A stretch of 49,539 nucleotides of DNA, taken from contig HF998466.1 of NCBI GenBank assembly GCA_000433775.1, positions 3,298 to 52,836 on the forward strand, read 5' to 3'. Source of the stretch: Corallococcus sp. CAG:1435. GTDB taxonomy: Bacteria > Bacillota > Clostridia > Christensenellales > CAG-314. A program made the translations under genes and the position numbers. The notes under the pieces were generated by a model. The model saw nothing but the letters and a program-made list of their open reading frames with translations. It was not told the DNA's origin and did no database searches. Positions 25,883 to 34,206 of the stretch are shown piece after piece; the first letter of the stretch is position 1, and every line of letters begins with the position of its first letter.

Positions 25883-26160
25883 TGATTTGATTTCTACAAA
25901 CTATGCGGGAAAATTTATGATTTGTGTTCATTTTGCGTGGCTGTTTGGGTTAGGGGGCAAGCCTTTTGCGTGTATTGTCGCCGAAGCCATGCCCAAAAAC
26001 GCTCTTTGTAAATGTTTTCAAAACTGCTTTGCGTCTTTCACGTGGCAAAACTGCACGCATTTTATTGTGAAATTTGAAACAATGCATCTGCAAACTCTAT
26101 TGAAGTTTTTTGATATTTCCTGTGTTTTTGCATATTTTCGGGAAAATAATTTTGAAAAAC
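25883..26160. other. Spacer upstream of the lipoprotein promoter
   Basis: I see no gene or regulatory site I can support between the lipoprotein promoter and the tRNA terminator. Confidence 0.4.
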
Positions 26161-26161
26161 A

Positions 26162-26197
26162 AAAAAAAGGACTGCCCGTTTGTAGCAGTCCTTTTTT
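26162..26197 (-). terminator. Terminator of tRNA-Arg
   Basis: A stem (AAAAAAAGGACTGC/GCAGTCCTTTTTTT, 9-nt loop) starts directly after the encoded CCA end of the tRNA. Confidence 0.85.
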
Positions 26198-26274
26198 TGG
26201 CGCGCCATAAGGAGCTCGAATCCCTAACCTTTGGTTCCGTAGACCAACGCTCTATCCAATTGAGCTAATGGCGC
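26198..26274 (-). tRNA. tRNA-Arg, anticodon ACG
   Basis: A 77-nt tRNA with all arms. The acceptor stem is GCGCCAT/ATGGCGC. The D arm reads GCTCAATTGGATAGAGC. The anticodon stem is TTGGT/ACCAA around loop CTACGGA, giving anticodon ACG (read as ICG after deamination, decoding CGU, CGC and CGA). The T arm is AGGGA, TTCGAGC loop, TCCTT. Discriminator G73 and the CCA end are encoded. CGT codons are frequent in the genes here, which fits this tRNA being a major arginine acceptor. Confidence 0.95.
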
Positions 26275-26292
26275 ATATTCAAATGCTCACCT

Positions 26293-26321
26293 ATTATAGC
26301 GCACTGTTTGAAAAAAGTCAA
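26293..26321 (-). promoter_or_regulatory. Promoter of tRNA-Arg
   Basis: On the minus strand TTGACT (26321-26316), a 17-nt spacer and TATAAT (26298-26293), 18 nt upstream of the tRNA 5' end. Confidence 0.8.
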
Positions 26322-26367
26322 CAAATTGAACAAATTTTTGCGAAAATGAAAAGCGCAAAAAATACGC

Positions 26368-26397
26368 TTGCAAGCGGAGCGCCGTGTGTGGTACAAT
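26368..26397 (+). promoter_or_regulatory. Extended -10 promoter of the HAD phosphatase gene (leaderless geometry)
   Basis: TTGCAA (26368-26373), an 18-nt spacer and TACAAT (26392-26397), preceded by TGG (TGnTACAAT). The ATG begins 6 nt after the -10. Confidence 0.65.
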
Positions 26398-26403
26398 ACA
26401 CAA

Positions 26404-26985
26404 ATGAAGGTTTTTGACTTTGACGAAACAATACTGCACGGCAACAGCGTGCGCAGATTTTTCGGCTACTGCCTTGTGCGGTTGCCCTATCTTGTGCTGT
26501 ATTTGCCTGTGCAACTTGTGGCATGCTTGCTGTACGCAGTAAAGATACTGAACAAGGACAGGTTTTTGTCCGTGTTGGAATCGTTTGTACTGTTTGTGCC
26601 CTGCAAAAAGAAGTTTATTGTCCGCTTTTGGGACAAAAATTTCAAGCACATTAAAAGTTGGTATTTGTCGCAACGCAGCGACAAAGATGTGGTAATTTCC
26701 GCCTCACCTTTGTACCTTGTGGAAGAAGCGTGCCGCCGTCTGGGGGTAACTTGTTTTGCCACCAACTACAGTCCTGAAACCTTTTTGAGCAAAAGTCCCC
26801 ACTGTTGGGGTAGTGTAAAGGTGGACGTCTATCGCCAAAATTTCGGCGACACCCCGATAGAAAAATTCTACACCGATTCCATGAGCGACCTTCCTTTGTT
26901 GGAAATGGCACACGAAGGGTACTTTGTTAAAGGAAACTCCGTCAGTCTGCTGTACCTGAACGGTCAAAAAGTGCAGCAGCCTTGA
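26404..26985 (+). CDS. HAD superfamily (IB-type) phosphatase
   Basis: A 193-residue HAD hydrolase. Motif I is VFDFDETIL (Asp5 nucleophile, Asp7), motif II is VVISASPLYLVEE near 95-107 and motif IV is YTDSMSDLPLLEMA near 157-170. The region between motifs I and II is hydrophobic (YCLVRLPYLVLYLPVQLVAC), suggesting a membrane-facing cap, as in HAD-IB phosphatases of lipid or small phosphomonoester substrates. The substrate is not identifiable. There is no Shine-Dalgarno; the -10 box is 6 nt before ATG 26404, so the mRNA is probably leaderless. An in-frame start at 26368 would lie upstream of the promoter -10. Convergent with the pseudouridine synthase across a shared terminator. Confidence 0.85.
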   Translation: MKVFDFDETILHGNSVRRFFGYCLVRLPYLVLYLPVQLVACLLYAVKILNKDRFLSVLESFVLFVPCKKKFIVRFWDKNFKHIKSWYLSQRSDKDVVISASPLYLVEEACRRLGVTCFATNYSPETFLSKSPHCWGSVKVDVYRQNFGDTPIEKFYTDSMSDLPLLEMAHEGYFVKGNSVSLLYLNGQKVQQP

Positions 26986-27076
26986 AGGACGGTTTTGTAA
27001 AAGTACCGAAACAAAGGGTTGAAAAATCAAAGAAATGTATCGGCAAATTGAAAGGTGACAGTCTTAATAAATAAAG

Positions 27077-27101
27077 AAAAACGGAGCATTCCTCCGTTTT
27101 T
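27077..27101. terminator. Bidirectional terminator between HAD and pseudouridine synthase genes
   Basis: A perfect 10-bp stem (AAAAACGGAG, loop CATTC) with T-rich flanks, between convergent genes. Confidence 0.85.
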
Positions 27102-27205
27102 CTTTTGCAAATTTTGCCTTTTACGACAGTTTTGTTTTTTGGTGGGGCAACAGGGTTTTTGTTTTGTTTTGTTACAAAAACAAACACCCGTATTGAAAAT
27201 TGTTG

Positions 27206-28069
27206 TCAATTTGGCAGTTTCACCCGTTCGCACCACGGCAAAAAACAGCCGTCAAACACATTGTCGCAATCGGTAACGACAATTTCTTTTCCTGTTTCGG
27301 GGTGAACAAACCGTATTTCCGCACAGTGCAGCATAATTCGTGCCGACGGTTTCGCCCCGTACAGCACATCTCCAACAATGGGGTGTCCGACGTGTGCAAG
27401 GTGCGCCCGTATCTGGTGCGTGCGGCCTGTTTTCGGCGTTACGCACAGCAATGTTTTGCCGTCGAAATGCGCAACAGCCTGCCACAGCGTGAGCGCAGGC
27501 TTCCCGTTTGGGGAAACTTCCGTTTTGTTTTCCAATCTTATGAGAGGCAAAGGGCATTGCCCGTCAGACAAATCACCTTCGGCAACGGCAAGATAGCGTT
27601 TTTCAATGCCGTGATGCAGTTGAAGCGTGTTGAGTTTGTTTGCCGTCAACCAGTCCAACGCTCCCAGCACAAGTCCGCTGGTAGTTTTGTCCAGACGTGT
27701 TACCACACGCAGGCGAAAATCTTTGCCGAAAGTTGTCGCCAGCCTGTTGCCCAACGTGTCGCCGTTGTAGGCTCTGTCGGGGTGGGTGGCAATGCCGTAG
27801 GGCTTTTTTGCTACATAAAGGCAGTTGTCGCAAAACAGCAGTTGCGCCTTTTGAGAGGAAAAAGTCGGCGTGTTCAGCAGTTCCGTTCCTTCAAAGCACA
27901 ACACATCCCCCAGTTTCAGCACTTTTCGCACGGTAACTGGTTGTCCGTTGACGGTAATGTAACCGTCGAATTTAACGTTCTTAATTTGTCTGGTGGAATA
28001 GCCCTGCGACAAAAAATATTCCTTTACCGTTTTCCCCGCAAGGTTTTTGTCTACCGTCAGTTGTTTCAT
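27206..28069 (-). CDS. RluA family pseudouridine synthase
   Basis: A 287-residue enzyme that isomerises uridine to pseudouridine in rRNA or tRNA. Residues 1-62 form an S4 RNA-binding domain (GKTVKEYFLSQGYSTRQIKNVKFDGYITVNG in pieces). The catalytic domain has the conserved VTRLDKTTSGLVL with the catalytic Asp, then KRYLAVAEG, TGRTHQIRAHLAHVGHPIVGD and LHCAEIRF. The target uridine cannot be told. The ATG at 28069 overlaps the upstream MATE gene's stop as ATGA, so translation is probably coupled, although the functions are unrelated. Upstream in-frame extension would lie inside the MATE gene and is rejected. Confidence 0.93.
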   Translation of the reverse strand: MKQLTVDKNLAGKTVKEYFLSQGYSTRQIKNVKFDGYITVNGQPVTVRKVLKLGDVLCFEGTELLNTPTFSSQKAQLLFCDNCLYVAKKPYGIATHPDRAYNGDTLGNRLATTFGKDFRLRVVTRLDKTTSGLVLGALDWLTANKLNTLQLHHGIEKRYLAVAEGDLSDGQCPLPLIRLENKTEVSPNGKPALTLWQAVAHFDGKTLLCVTPKTGRTHQIRAHLAHVGHPIVGDVLYGAKPSARIMLHCAEIRFVHPETGKEIVVTDCDNVFDGCFLPWCERVKLPN

Positions 28070-29520
28070 TTGTCGCTGTTGTCGTCCTGCGTTTGAGCGG
28101 AAGTTTGCCCGTCGGTATTTTGCGTTGCAGTTGCCCTGTCCGTTGCAATTTGTTTGGCAGGCGTTGCAGGCGTGCTTTTGAAAAAGTACAGGATAAACGG
28201 AATGTTGATTAGCGCAGTTATTACGTCGGAAACGGGTTGCGCCAGTTGCAAACCTGTAATCTGCCAAAGGGACGTCAGCAAAAACAAAACGGGAATAAAC
28301 ACCAACCCCGAGCGAAGCAACGCCAAAACAGATGCGATACCTGCCTTGCGTATGCTTTGGTACAGTATATTGATGGGGATAAATATCGGCATAAACATTA
28401 TTCCTATCATTGCGTAGCGCATTGCAGGTACGGCAATCTGCACCGTATTTTCACCTTTTTGGAACAAAACAACAATGTCTTGCGTAAAAATGCACACGGG
28501 AAGCGCAATAACCGCCGCGCAGGCGAAAGCAACAAGCATTGTAAACTTGTAGGCTTTTTTCACTCTGTCGTATTCCTTGGCTTGGTAGTTGAAGGACGCC
28601 ACCGGTTGCAAACCTTGGCTTATTCCCATTCCCACGCACATTGCGAAGTTGGAAACTTTGTTTACTACGCCCATTGCGTTGATTGCGGCGTCGGCTTTGC
28701 CTGCAAGTTCGCCGTAGAATCCCGCAAGGTGGTTGAGCGTGCCGCTGGAAACGGAATTCAGACACTGCCTGATGAAGGAAGGCAATCCGTTGTGGAAAAT
28801 TTCCAGGTACATTTTGATTTTTTTGCTCACGTATCGGAAAGCAATTTTGCTTTGCGCCGTTTTTATGTACAGTACCAGCAAAATGAAGAAACTTATTGTC
28901 TGGGAAATTGCCGTTGCCATTCCTGCGCCGAAAACGCCGAGATGACAGATACTCACAAAAATGTAGTCCATGCCTATGTTGAGTATTGCGCCCACGCTCA
29001 AACCTATCATGGCGTAAAAGGCTTTGCCCTCGTAACGCAGGTTGTTGTTAAGCACCAGCGAACAAATCATAAAGGGGCAGGAGACAAGCACCCACAGTCC
29101 GTAATCACGGGCGTAGGGCAAGATAGTTTCGGTAGCGCCCAACAAACGCATGAATGGGGACAAAAAAGCCAGTCCCAGCAGGGCGAAAACAACGCCGATA
29201 ACACCGCCGAAGAAAAACGCCGACGAAACGTAGGCACTTGCTTTGTCGGTGTCCTTGTTGGCAAGTTCCTTTGCGACAAATGTTCCGGAACCGTGTCCCA
29301 GCATGAATGCCACAGCCTGAATTATCGATTGTAAAGTGAAAAGTATGCTTATTGCTCCTTGCGGACTTTCGCCGAGGCTTCCCACGAAGTAGGTGTCCAC
29401 CATGTTGTACACGCTGGTAATAAGCATGGACACGGTGGTGGGAATACCCAGCAAAACCACAAGTTTCACAACAGGCGTTTCCGTCATTTTTTTGTAATGT
29501 TGTTCCGCAGTAGTAGTCAA
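28066..29520 (-). CDS. MATE family multidrug/toxin exporter, TTG start
   Basis: A 484-residue inner membrane antiporter with about twelve helices in two homologous halves. It shows the MepA-like N-terminus PVVKLVVLLGIPTTVSMLITSVYNMVDTYFVG and the second-half segment SSGTLNHLAGFYG through GISQGLQPVASFNY. It expels cationic drugs or metabolites using Na+ or H+. The last 40 residues are a Thr/Gln/Asp-rich tail. The start is a TTG at 29520, six bases after GAGGT; the next ATG at 29487 has no ribosome binding site. It is the first gene of a two-gene transcript with the pseudouridine synthase. Confidence 0.9.
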   Translation of the reverse strand: MTTTAEQHYKKMTETPVVKLVVLLGIPTTVSMLITSVYNMVDTYFVGSLGESPQGAISILFTLQSIIQAVAFMLGHGSGTFVAKELANKDTDKASAYVSSAFFFGGVIGVVFALLGLAFLSPFMRLLGATETILPYARDYGLWVLVSCPFMICSLVLNNNLRYEGKAFYAMIGLSVGAILNIGMDYIFVSICHLGVFGAGMATAISQTISFFILLVLYIKTAQSKIAFRYVSKKIKMYLEIFHNGLPSFIRQCLNSVSSGTLNHLAGFYGELAGKADAAINAMGVVNKVSNFAMCVGMGISQGLQPVASFNYQAKEYDRVKKAYKFTMLVAFACAAVIALPVCIFTQDIVVLFQKGENTVQIAVPAMRYAMIGIMFMPIFIPINILYQSIRKAGIASVLALLRSGLVFIPVLFLLTSLWQITGLQLAQPVSDVITALINIPFILYFFKSTPATPAKQIATDRATATQNTDGQTSAQTQDDNSDK

Positions 29521-29563
29521 AATCTTACCTCAAAATAAAAAAAGCCAAAAAGAGTTACATTTC

Positions 29564-29592
29564 ATTATATTACACTTTCGATTTTTTGTAAA
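29564..29592 (-). promoter_or_regulatory. Promoter of the MATE-pseudouridine synthase operon
   Basis: On the minus strand TTTACA (29592-29587), a 17-nt spacer and TATAAT (29569-29564), 43 nt before the TTG start. Confidence 0.75.
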
Positions 29593-30051
29593 GTCGCCCC
29601 TTTGCGGCGAAAAACCGTTGTGCCGAACGTTGATTTCAACAGCATTGCTCAATCCGTTTTCCGCTTTGTCAAATTGTTGAAAAAGACAAATTGCCTGTTT
29701 GAAGTTGCTTTTTGCAAATTCTGCCTGTTTTTGTGGTGGTCGTACAGACTTTCTGCACAAGCGGTCGTTTACCGATAAATGCTTGTTTTTTCAAAAAGCG
29801 TCCAACGGAAATCGCCGAAGTATTTTCAGGTCAAGCCCGTTTTGACTTTCTGGTTTATCAATAAAAATTGCCACAAAAGCATCTTATTCATTCGGAAAAA
29901 TGTGCAATTTCTTGTTGTTGCTTGCAAAAGGGACATTTTCTCAAAGACGTGGCGTTTGTATTGCTCACGGCATATCAAACTGCAAAGTCGACGGCAGTTG
30001 CGAATAAAATTACAACAAAAACAACAAAAAAATTATATTTTTGTAAAGGTA
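29593..30051. other. Spacer between divergent MATE and small membrane protein genes
   Basis: No gene is supported. A short CGCC/GGCG hairpin lies near 29595-29612; otherwise A/T-rich sequence without a clear repeat. Confidence 0.4.
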
Positions 30052-30080
30052 TTGACAAGTAGTGTGCAGTGTCATATAAT
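30052..30080 (+). promoter_or_regulatory. Consensus promoter of the small membrane protein
   Basis: A perfect TTGACA (30052-30057), a 17-nt spacer and a perfect TATAAT (30075-30080), 34 nt before the ATG. Confidence 0.85.
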
Positions 30081-30114
30081 ATTACTGTAAAATACAAAAA
30101 CAGGGAGGTGCAGT

Positions 30115-30441
30115 ATGCTTGCTTATTACGAAAGTCAGCAGTACAGGTCAAAAGTTCAGTTGACGATAAGCATTATTCAAGCGGTGTTGATGCTTCTTGC
30201 TGTAACATTTATGGCTTTGTTTGTGGGTACGCCTGCTCCGTCAACGAGAAACTTTTCCGTTGTTGCAATTGTCTTCTCGCTGTTGTGGGGTGCGTATTAC
30301 TTTGCGCAGATAATTTTTGCCGCCGTAACCTACGGTAAAACAGCCATTAAGGGTAAATACGACGTGATGTTTTTGGTGGGAAGCGTCGCTTATTTTCCCG
30401 TTGCGTGCGCTTTGTACGCAATTTCGTTGCTGTTCATCTAA
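30115..30441 (+). CDS. Small three-helix membrane protein of unknown function
   Basis: A 108-residue protein with three hydrophobic helices at about 15-38, 48-72 and 84-107, and few charged residues outside a short KTAIKGKYD loop. I do not recognise the family. GGGAGG lies eight bases before the ATG. It has a perfect consensus promoter and a strong terminator of its own, suggesting strong, independent expression. No catalytic or binding motif is visible. Confidence 0.75.
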   Translation: MLAYYESQQYRSKVQLTISIIQAVLMLLAVTFMALFVGTPAPSTRNFSVVAIVFSLLWGAYYFAQIIFAAVTYGKTAIKGKYDVMFLVGSVAYFPVACALYAISLLFI

Positions 30442-30510
30442 AATGTACTTCAAAATTTGATTTGTTCGGGTAAATTTTGCTCGGACAAGGCTTTGTGCGG
30501 TATTTACAAG

Positions 30511-30540
30511 GGACTTTGCTTTTTGCAAAGTCCTTTTTTT
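30511..30540 (+). terminator. Terminator of the small membrane protein
   Basis: A perfect 9-bp stem (GGACTTTGC, loop TTTTT, GCAAAGTCC) followed by T7. Confidence 0.9.
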
Positions 30541-30554
30541 CGTGTTTAAAAACT

Positions 30555-30596
30555 GTTTTGCAGTGTTTTCACGTTTTGCAGTGTTTTCACGTTTTG
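30555..30596. repeat. 18-bp direct repeat, 2.3 copies
   Basis: GTTTTGCAGTGTTTTCAC occurs at 30555-30572 and 30573-30590, and a third copy begins (GTTTTG) at 30591. Confidence 0.85.
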
Positions 30597-30749
30597 GTGC
30601 GGTTGTATCCGTTTGCGTGCAGACAGTGTCTTTTTCAATAAACAAGAAACTCCGTTGTGTCCTTGCCCTTTGTTGCAAAGTTTCTTTGTCAAAACAATTT
30701 TTCTTTGAACGTGGTGGGCGTATTTGCGCAATAGCAAAAATTAACACTA

Positions 30750-30778
30750 TTGACTTTCACTTATTTGATAAGTATAAT
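30750..30778 (+). promoter_or_regulatory. Promoter of the five-gene redox/kinase operon
   Basis: TTGACT (30750-30755), a 17-nt spacer and TATAAT (30773-30778). The leader of about 100 nt can form an AACGGT/ACCGTT hairpin near 30790-30810. Confidence 0.75.
30759..30773. promoter_or_regulatory. Operator-like palindrome in the spacer
   Basis: ACTTATTTGATAAGT has perfect 6-bp arms around TTG. It fills most of the promoter spacer and touches the -10, a position suited to repression. Confidence 0.5.
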
Positions 30779-30886
30779 AGCAATATAAAACGGTGTTCAT
30801 TTTACCGTTGAAAAGGTCAACAGAAGTTTTGCACTGAAAACAAAAGTTATCGGGCAGTTGCCCTCTGAGATAAAGTGAGGCAAAGC

Positions 30887-32608
30887 ATGAACGTTAAAAA
30901 AATTTGCAACAAAGTGTGGAAAAAGTACGGCGTCAAGGTGCAGGTCAGCCAGGACGAGCGCAGTACTTTTTTGCGTGGAAATTGTCGTGATTGGCAAACG
31001 GTGGTGAAAATCGGCAAAATGTTTGTGGACAAAAGCGGTCGACGCCACGTCGTCAACGACATTGTTCCCCCCGACTTCACCAAAGAGTGCTACATTCCCG
31101 ACATTACCGACAAAAAAATCGACGGTACAAGTTGGGACGTCGTCATCGTCGGAGGGGGTATTTCGGGGTGCTGTGTGGCAAGGGAACTTTCCCGATACAA
31201 CCTCAGAATTTTGCTGTGCGAAAAACACAGCGACGTTGCCCACGGAGCCAGCGGTGCAAACGACGGAATGGTGCATGCAGGCATCGACCTCAAAAAACCC
31301 TGCAAAAAACTGCATTATGTTGTAAAGGGCAACGCAATGTACGGTGATTTGTGCCGTGATTTGGGCGTGGACTTCGTGCGTGAAGGTCAGTACGTTGTGT
31401 TTGCATCCAAACTTATCAAACTTTTGGCACGCAGTTACTTGCACCGTGCAAAAAAACACAATATTGCAAACGTAAGCATCATAGGCAGAAAGGAAATTTG
31501 CAACATCGAACCCACCGTCAGCGATTTTGCCGTGGGAGCGTTGAAAATAGAAACCACGGGGGCTGTTTCCCCCTACAAACTCACCATTGCATGTGCGGAA
31601 AACGCCTGTCGAAACGGCGTGGTGTTTTCGTTGGACACTGCCGTGCTTGACATGGACGTGCAACGTGGTAAAATTGTTACCGTAACCACAAATCGTGGTA
31701 CCGTATCTGCAAAATGCGTCATCAACTGTGCAGGAGTGTTTGCCGATGCCGTTGCAGATATGGCGGGGGACAGGTATTTTTCCATACATCCCCGCAAAGG
31801 CACCGACCTGCTTTTGGACAAGGACGCACAGGGCGTGCCGAAACACGCAATAAGCCTTGCGCCCACACTCAAAACGCTTAAAGAAAACAAAAACACCAAA
31901 GGCGGCGGCATAATCAAAACGGTGGACGGCAACATTCTGCTCGGTCCCGACGCCATCGAAACGCCCTTTTGCGAAGACACTTCCACAACGGCGGAAAGCG
32001 TCAACAATGTGTTTGAAAAACAGCAAAAATGCTGTCCGTCAATGAAAAAAAGCGACATTATCGCCTACTTTTCCGGCGTAAGGGCAGCCACCTACGAAGA
32101 GGACTTCATTATCGAGCGTAGCGAAAAGGTGGAAAACCTCATTCACGTTGCAGGGATACAGTCGCCCGGGCTTACGGCAGCGCCTGCATTCAGCAAGGAC
32201 GTTGCAACGCTTGCCGTGGACTACCTCAAAGCCATCGGCGAACATGTGGAAGAAAACGTCAACTTTGACGGTACGAGGCAAAAGCCCGTTTGCACAAAAA
32301 CCCTTTCCGACGGACAGCGCAATCAACTCATTTTGCAAAATCCCGATTTCGGAAAGATAATCTGTCGCTGCGAAGAGGTCAGTTTGGGAGAGATTAAACA
32401 GGCAATACACAATCCGCTGGGCGTCGCCACGGTAGATAGCGTCAAACGCCGTGTGCGTGCAGGAATGGGACGTTGTCAGGGCGGTTTTTGCATGCCTTTG
32501 GTGGTAAAGACCATAGCCGAAGAAACGGGTGTGCCGTACAGCGACGTTCTGAAGGGGGATGTCGGCAGTTACATTGCCACGGGAAACCTCAAAAACACGG
32601 AGGACTGA
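30887..32608 (+). CDS. GlpA-like FAD-dependent glycerol-3-phosphate dehydrogenase with BFD-type [2Fe-2S] domain
   Basis: A 573-residue flavoenzyme. Residues 1-65 are an extra N-terminal module with a BON-like look (TFLRGNCRDWQTVVK, RRHVVNDIVPP). The FAD Rossmann motif VVIVGGGISGCCVARELS is at 85-102, followed by the DAO fold with GASGANDGMVHAG and VAGIQSPGLTAAPAFS. A C-terminal BFD-like [2Fe-2S] domain carries cysteines 493, 495, 530 and 535 (CRCEEV, GRCQGGFC). The family oxidises sn-glycerol-3-phosphate to dihydroxyacetone phosphate and passes electrons on. ATG 30887 is preferred since GAGG lies seven bases upstream. It is first in a five-gene operon, and the next gene starts 3 nt after its stop. 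The true substrate could be another glycerol-like phosphate. Confidence 0.85.
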   Translation: MNVKKICNKVWKKYGVKVQVSQDERSTFLRGNCRDWQTVVKIGKMFVDKSGRRHVVNDIVPPDFTKECYIPDITDKKIDGTSWDVVIVGGGISGCCVARELSRYNLRILLCEKHSDVAHGASGANDGMVHAGIDLKKPCKKLHYVVKGNAMYGDLCRDLGVDFVREGQYVVFASKLIKLLARSYLHRAKKHNIANVSIIGRKEICNIEPTVSDFAVGALKIETTGAVSPYKLTIACAENACRNGVVFSLDTAVLDMDVQRGKIVTVTTNRGTVSAKCVINCAGVFADAVADMAGDRYFSIHPRKGTDLLLDKDAQGVPKHAISLAPTLKTLKENKNTKGGGIIKTVDGNILLGPDAIETPFCEDTSTTAESVNNVFEKQQKCCPSMKKSDIIAYFSGVRAATYEEDFIIERSEKVENLIHVAGIQSPGLTAAPAFSKDVATLAVDYLKAIGEHVEENVNFDGTRQKPVCTKTLSDGQRNQLILQNPDFGKIICRCEEVSLGEIKQAIHNPLGVATVDSVKRRVRAGMGRCQGGFCMPLVVKTIAEETGVPYSDVLKGDVGSYIATGNLKNTED

Positions 32609-32611
32609 CTT

Positions 32612-33847
32612 ATGTTTTACAACGTAGTGGTGATAGGCGGCGGTCCTGCGGGGCTTGCGGCGGCAATAAAAGCGTCGGAAAACGCCGACGTGTTGCTCAT
32701 CGAACGTGAAGCACGTTTGGGAGGCATTCTCAAACAGTGCATACACGACGGTTTCGGCGTGGTTCGTTTCGGAGAAAAGTTGAGCGGACCGGAGTACGCC
32801 GACAGATTTGTGCGTCAACTGAAAAAGACGTCGGTGAAAACTTCCCTTTTCAGTTTCGTTACCGACGTGAAACGCAACGGGCAGGGGTTTGACATTACCT
32901 ACGTCAGCAAAGAGGGCGTGCAAAAGGTGCAATGCGACAAAATGGTGCTGGCAACGGGTTGCCGAGAACGCACCGCAAACGGCATTTTCATTCAGGGCGA
33001 CAGATGTTCCGGCGTGTTTACGGCGGGAGCGGCGCAAAACCTTGTCAACATTCTGGGAGTATTGCCGGGTAAACGTGCGGTGATTTTGGGAAGCGGCGAC
33101 ATAGGACTTATTATGGCACGCCGACTGACGCTGGAAGGGACCAAAGTTTTGGGCGTGTACGAAGCCAAGTCCACACCCAGCGGACTCACCCGCAACATAC
33201 ATCAGTGTCTGCACGACTTTGACATACCGTTGCATCTTTCCCGCACGGTAACGAGAGTTTTCGGCAAAACACGTCTTGAAGGGGTGGAAATTTCCCAAGT
33301 GGACGAAAAAATGCGTCCCATACCCGGTACTGCGGAAAGAATACAGTGCGACACGCTTGTGCTTGCCGTGGGTTTGATACCGGAAAACGAAGTGGCAAAA
33401 GCGTTGTCCGTACCCATGGACAAACGCACCAAGGGGGCTGCGGTGGACCAGACATGTCAGACTGTTTCCGACGGCATTTATTCCTGCGGAAACGCCCTTC
33501 ACGTCAACGACCTTGTGGATTACGTTTCGGAAAGCGGCGAAACGGCAGGAGAAAACGCCGCAAAGTCCGCATCCGTGCGCAATCTTGTACCCATAAACTA
33601 CAACGGCAATTTTCTTTACGGAGTACCGCAAATGCTGGACGTCAATGCCGATTTGTCCCGAGTGATAGTGTATTTCCGTGCGTCAAAGCCGTTAACCAAT
33701 CAAAAACTCACCGTAAAGGTGGGTGGCAATGTGGTGTTTTCCAAAAATTACGCCCGATTGCTTCCGCCGGAAATGGAACGTGTCTGCGTGGATTTTTCTC
33801 AATGTGAAAACATCAAAGACGTGGAAATTGTGTTGGAGGACAGGTAA
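32612..33847 (+). CDS. NAD(P)/FAD-dependent oxidoreductase, partner of the GlpA-like protein
   Basis: A 411-residue two-dinucleotide-binding flavoprotein. The FAD site VVVIGGGPAGLAAAIKAS is at 5-22, the ATG motif is MVLATGCRERT near 111-121, the second Rossmann fold is AVILGSGDIGLIMARRL near 154-170, and the closing FAD motif is GIYSCGNALHVND near 288-300. The C-terminal 90 residues are a small extra domain. It probably moves electrons between the upstream GlpA-like enzyme and NAD(P)H or another carrier; the GlpA/flavoprotein/DUF1667 trio is often clustered in Clostridia and Thermotogae. GGAGG precedes the ATG. Its TAA overlaps the next ATG by one base (TAATG). Confidence 0.85.
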   Translation: MFYNVVVIGGGPAGLAAAIKASENADVLLIEREARLGGILKQCIHDGFGVVRFGEKLSGPEYADRFVRQLKKTSVKTSLFSFVTDVKRNGQGFDITYVSKEGVQKVQCDKMVLATGCRERTANGIFIQGDRCSGVFTAGAAQNLVNILGVLPGKRAVILGSGDIGLIMARRLTLEGTKVLGVYEAKSTPSGLTRNIHQCLHDFDIPLHLSRTVTRVFGKTRLEGVEISQVDEKMRPIPGTAERIQCDTLVLAVGLIPENEVAKALSVPMDKRTKGAAVDQTCQTVSDGIYSCGNALHVNDLVDYVSESGETAGENAAKSASVRNLVPINYNGNFLYGVPQMLDVNADLSRVIVYFRASKPLTNQKLTVKVGGNVVFSKNYARLLPPEMERVCVDFSQCENIKDVEIVLEDR

Positions 33848-34206
33848 TGGAACTCGTGTGTATAGTGTGTCCTAACAGTTGCAGGCTGACGGTAACAAAA
33901 AGGGATGGTGAAGTGGAAGTTTCGGGAGCCAAGTGCAAACGTGGCGTCAACTTTGCCAAGGAGGAACTCACCTGTCCGATGCGGACGGTAACATCGTCTG
34001 TCAGAACCACCGTCAAAGGCTACCCTGTGGTGTCCGTCAAGACGGACGGTGAGGTGGAAAAAAGCAAAATTCCTCAACTTATGAAAATACTTGCCGACGT
34101 CAAGGTGCAAAAGCCCTTGCCGTTGGGAAGCGTTGTTGTGGAAAAACTTTTCGGCACGGACGTAAACGTCGTTACTACTACTGACATGGAGGAGATAAAT
34201 GAGTAA
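33847..34206 (+). CDS. DUF1667 domain protein
   Basis: A 119-residue cysteine-bearing protein. The N-terminus CIVCPNSC holds Cys5, Cys8 and Cys12; further cysteines are in GAKCKRG (Cys29) and LTCPM (Cys42). This CxxCxxxC pattern, followed by TVTSSVRTTVKGYPVVSVKTDGEV, is typical of DUF1667, which regularly accompanies GlpA-like dehydrogenases and is probably a metal- or Fe-S-binding electron-transfer subunit. It overlaps the neighbours on both sides (1 nt and 8 nt), which argues for a stoichiometric complex. Confidence 0.88.
   Translation: MELVCIVCPNSCRLTVTKRDGEVEVSGAKCKRGVNFAKEELTCPMRTVTSSVRTTVKGYPVVSVKTDGEVEKSKIPQLMKILADVKVQKPLPLGSVVVEKLFGTDVNVVTTTDMEEINE

Noticed and set aside
32039..33631. 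A 530-codon antisense open frame across the GlpA-like and FAD oxidoreductase genes.
   Set aside because: No motif, no ribosome binding site, and it spans two well-supported genes on the other strand.
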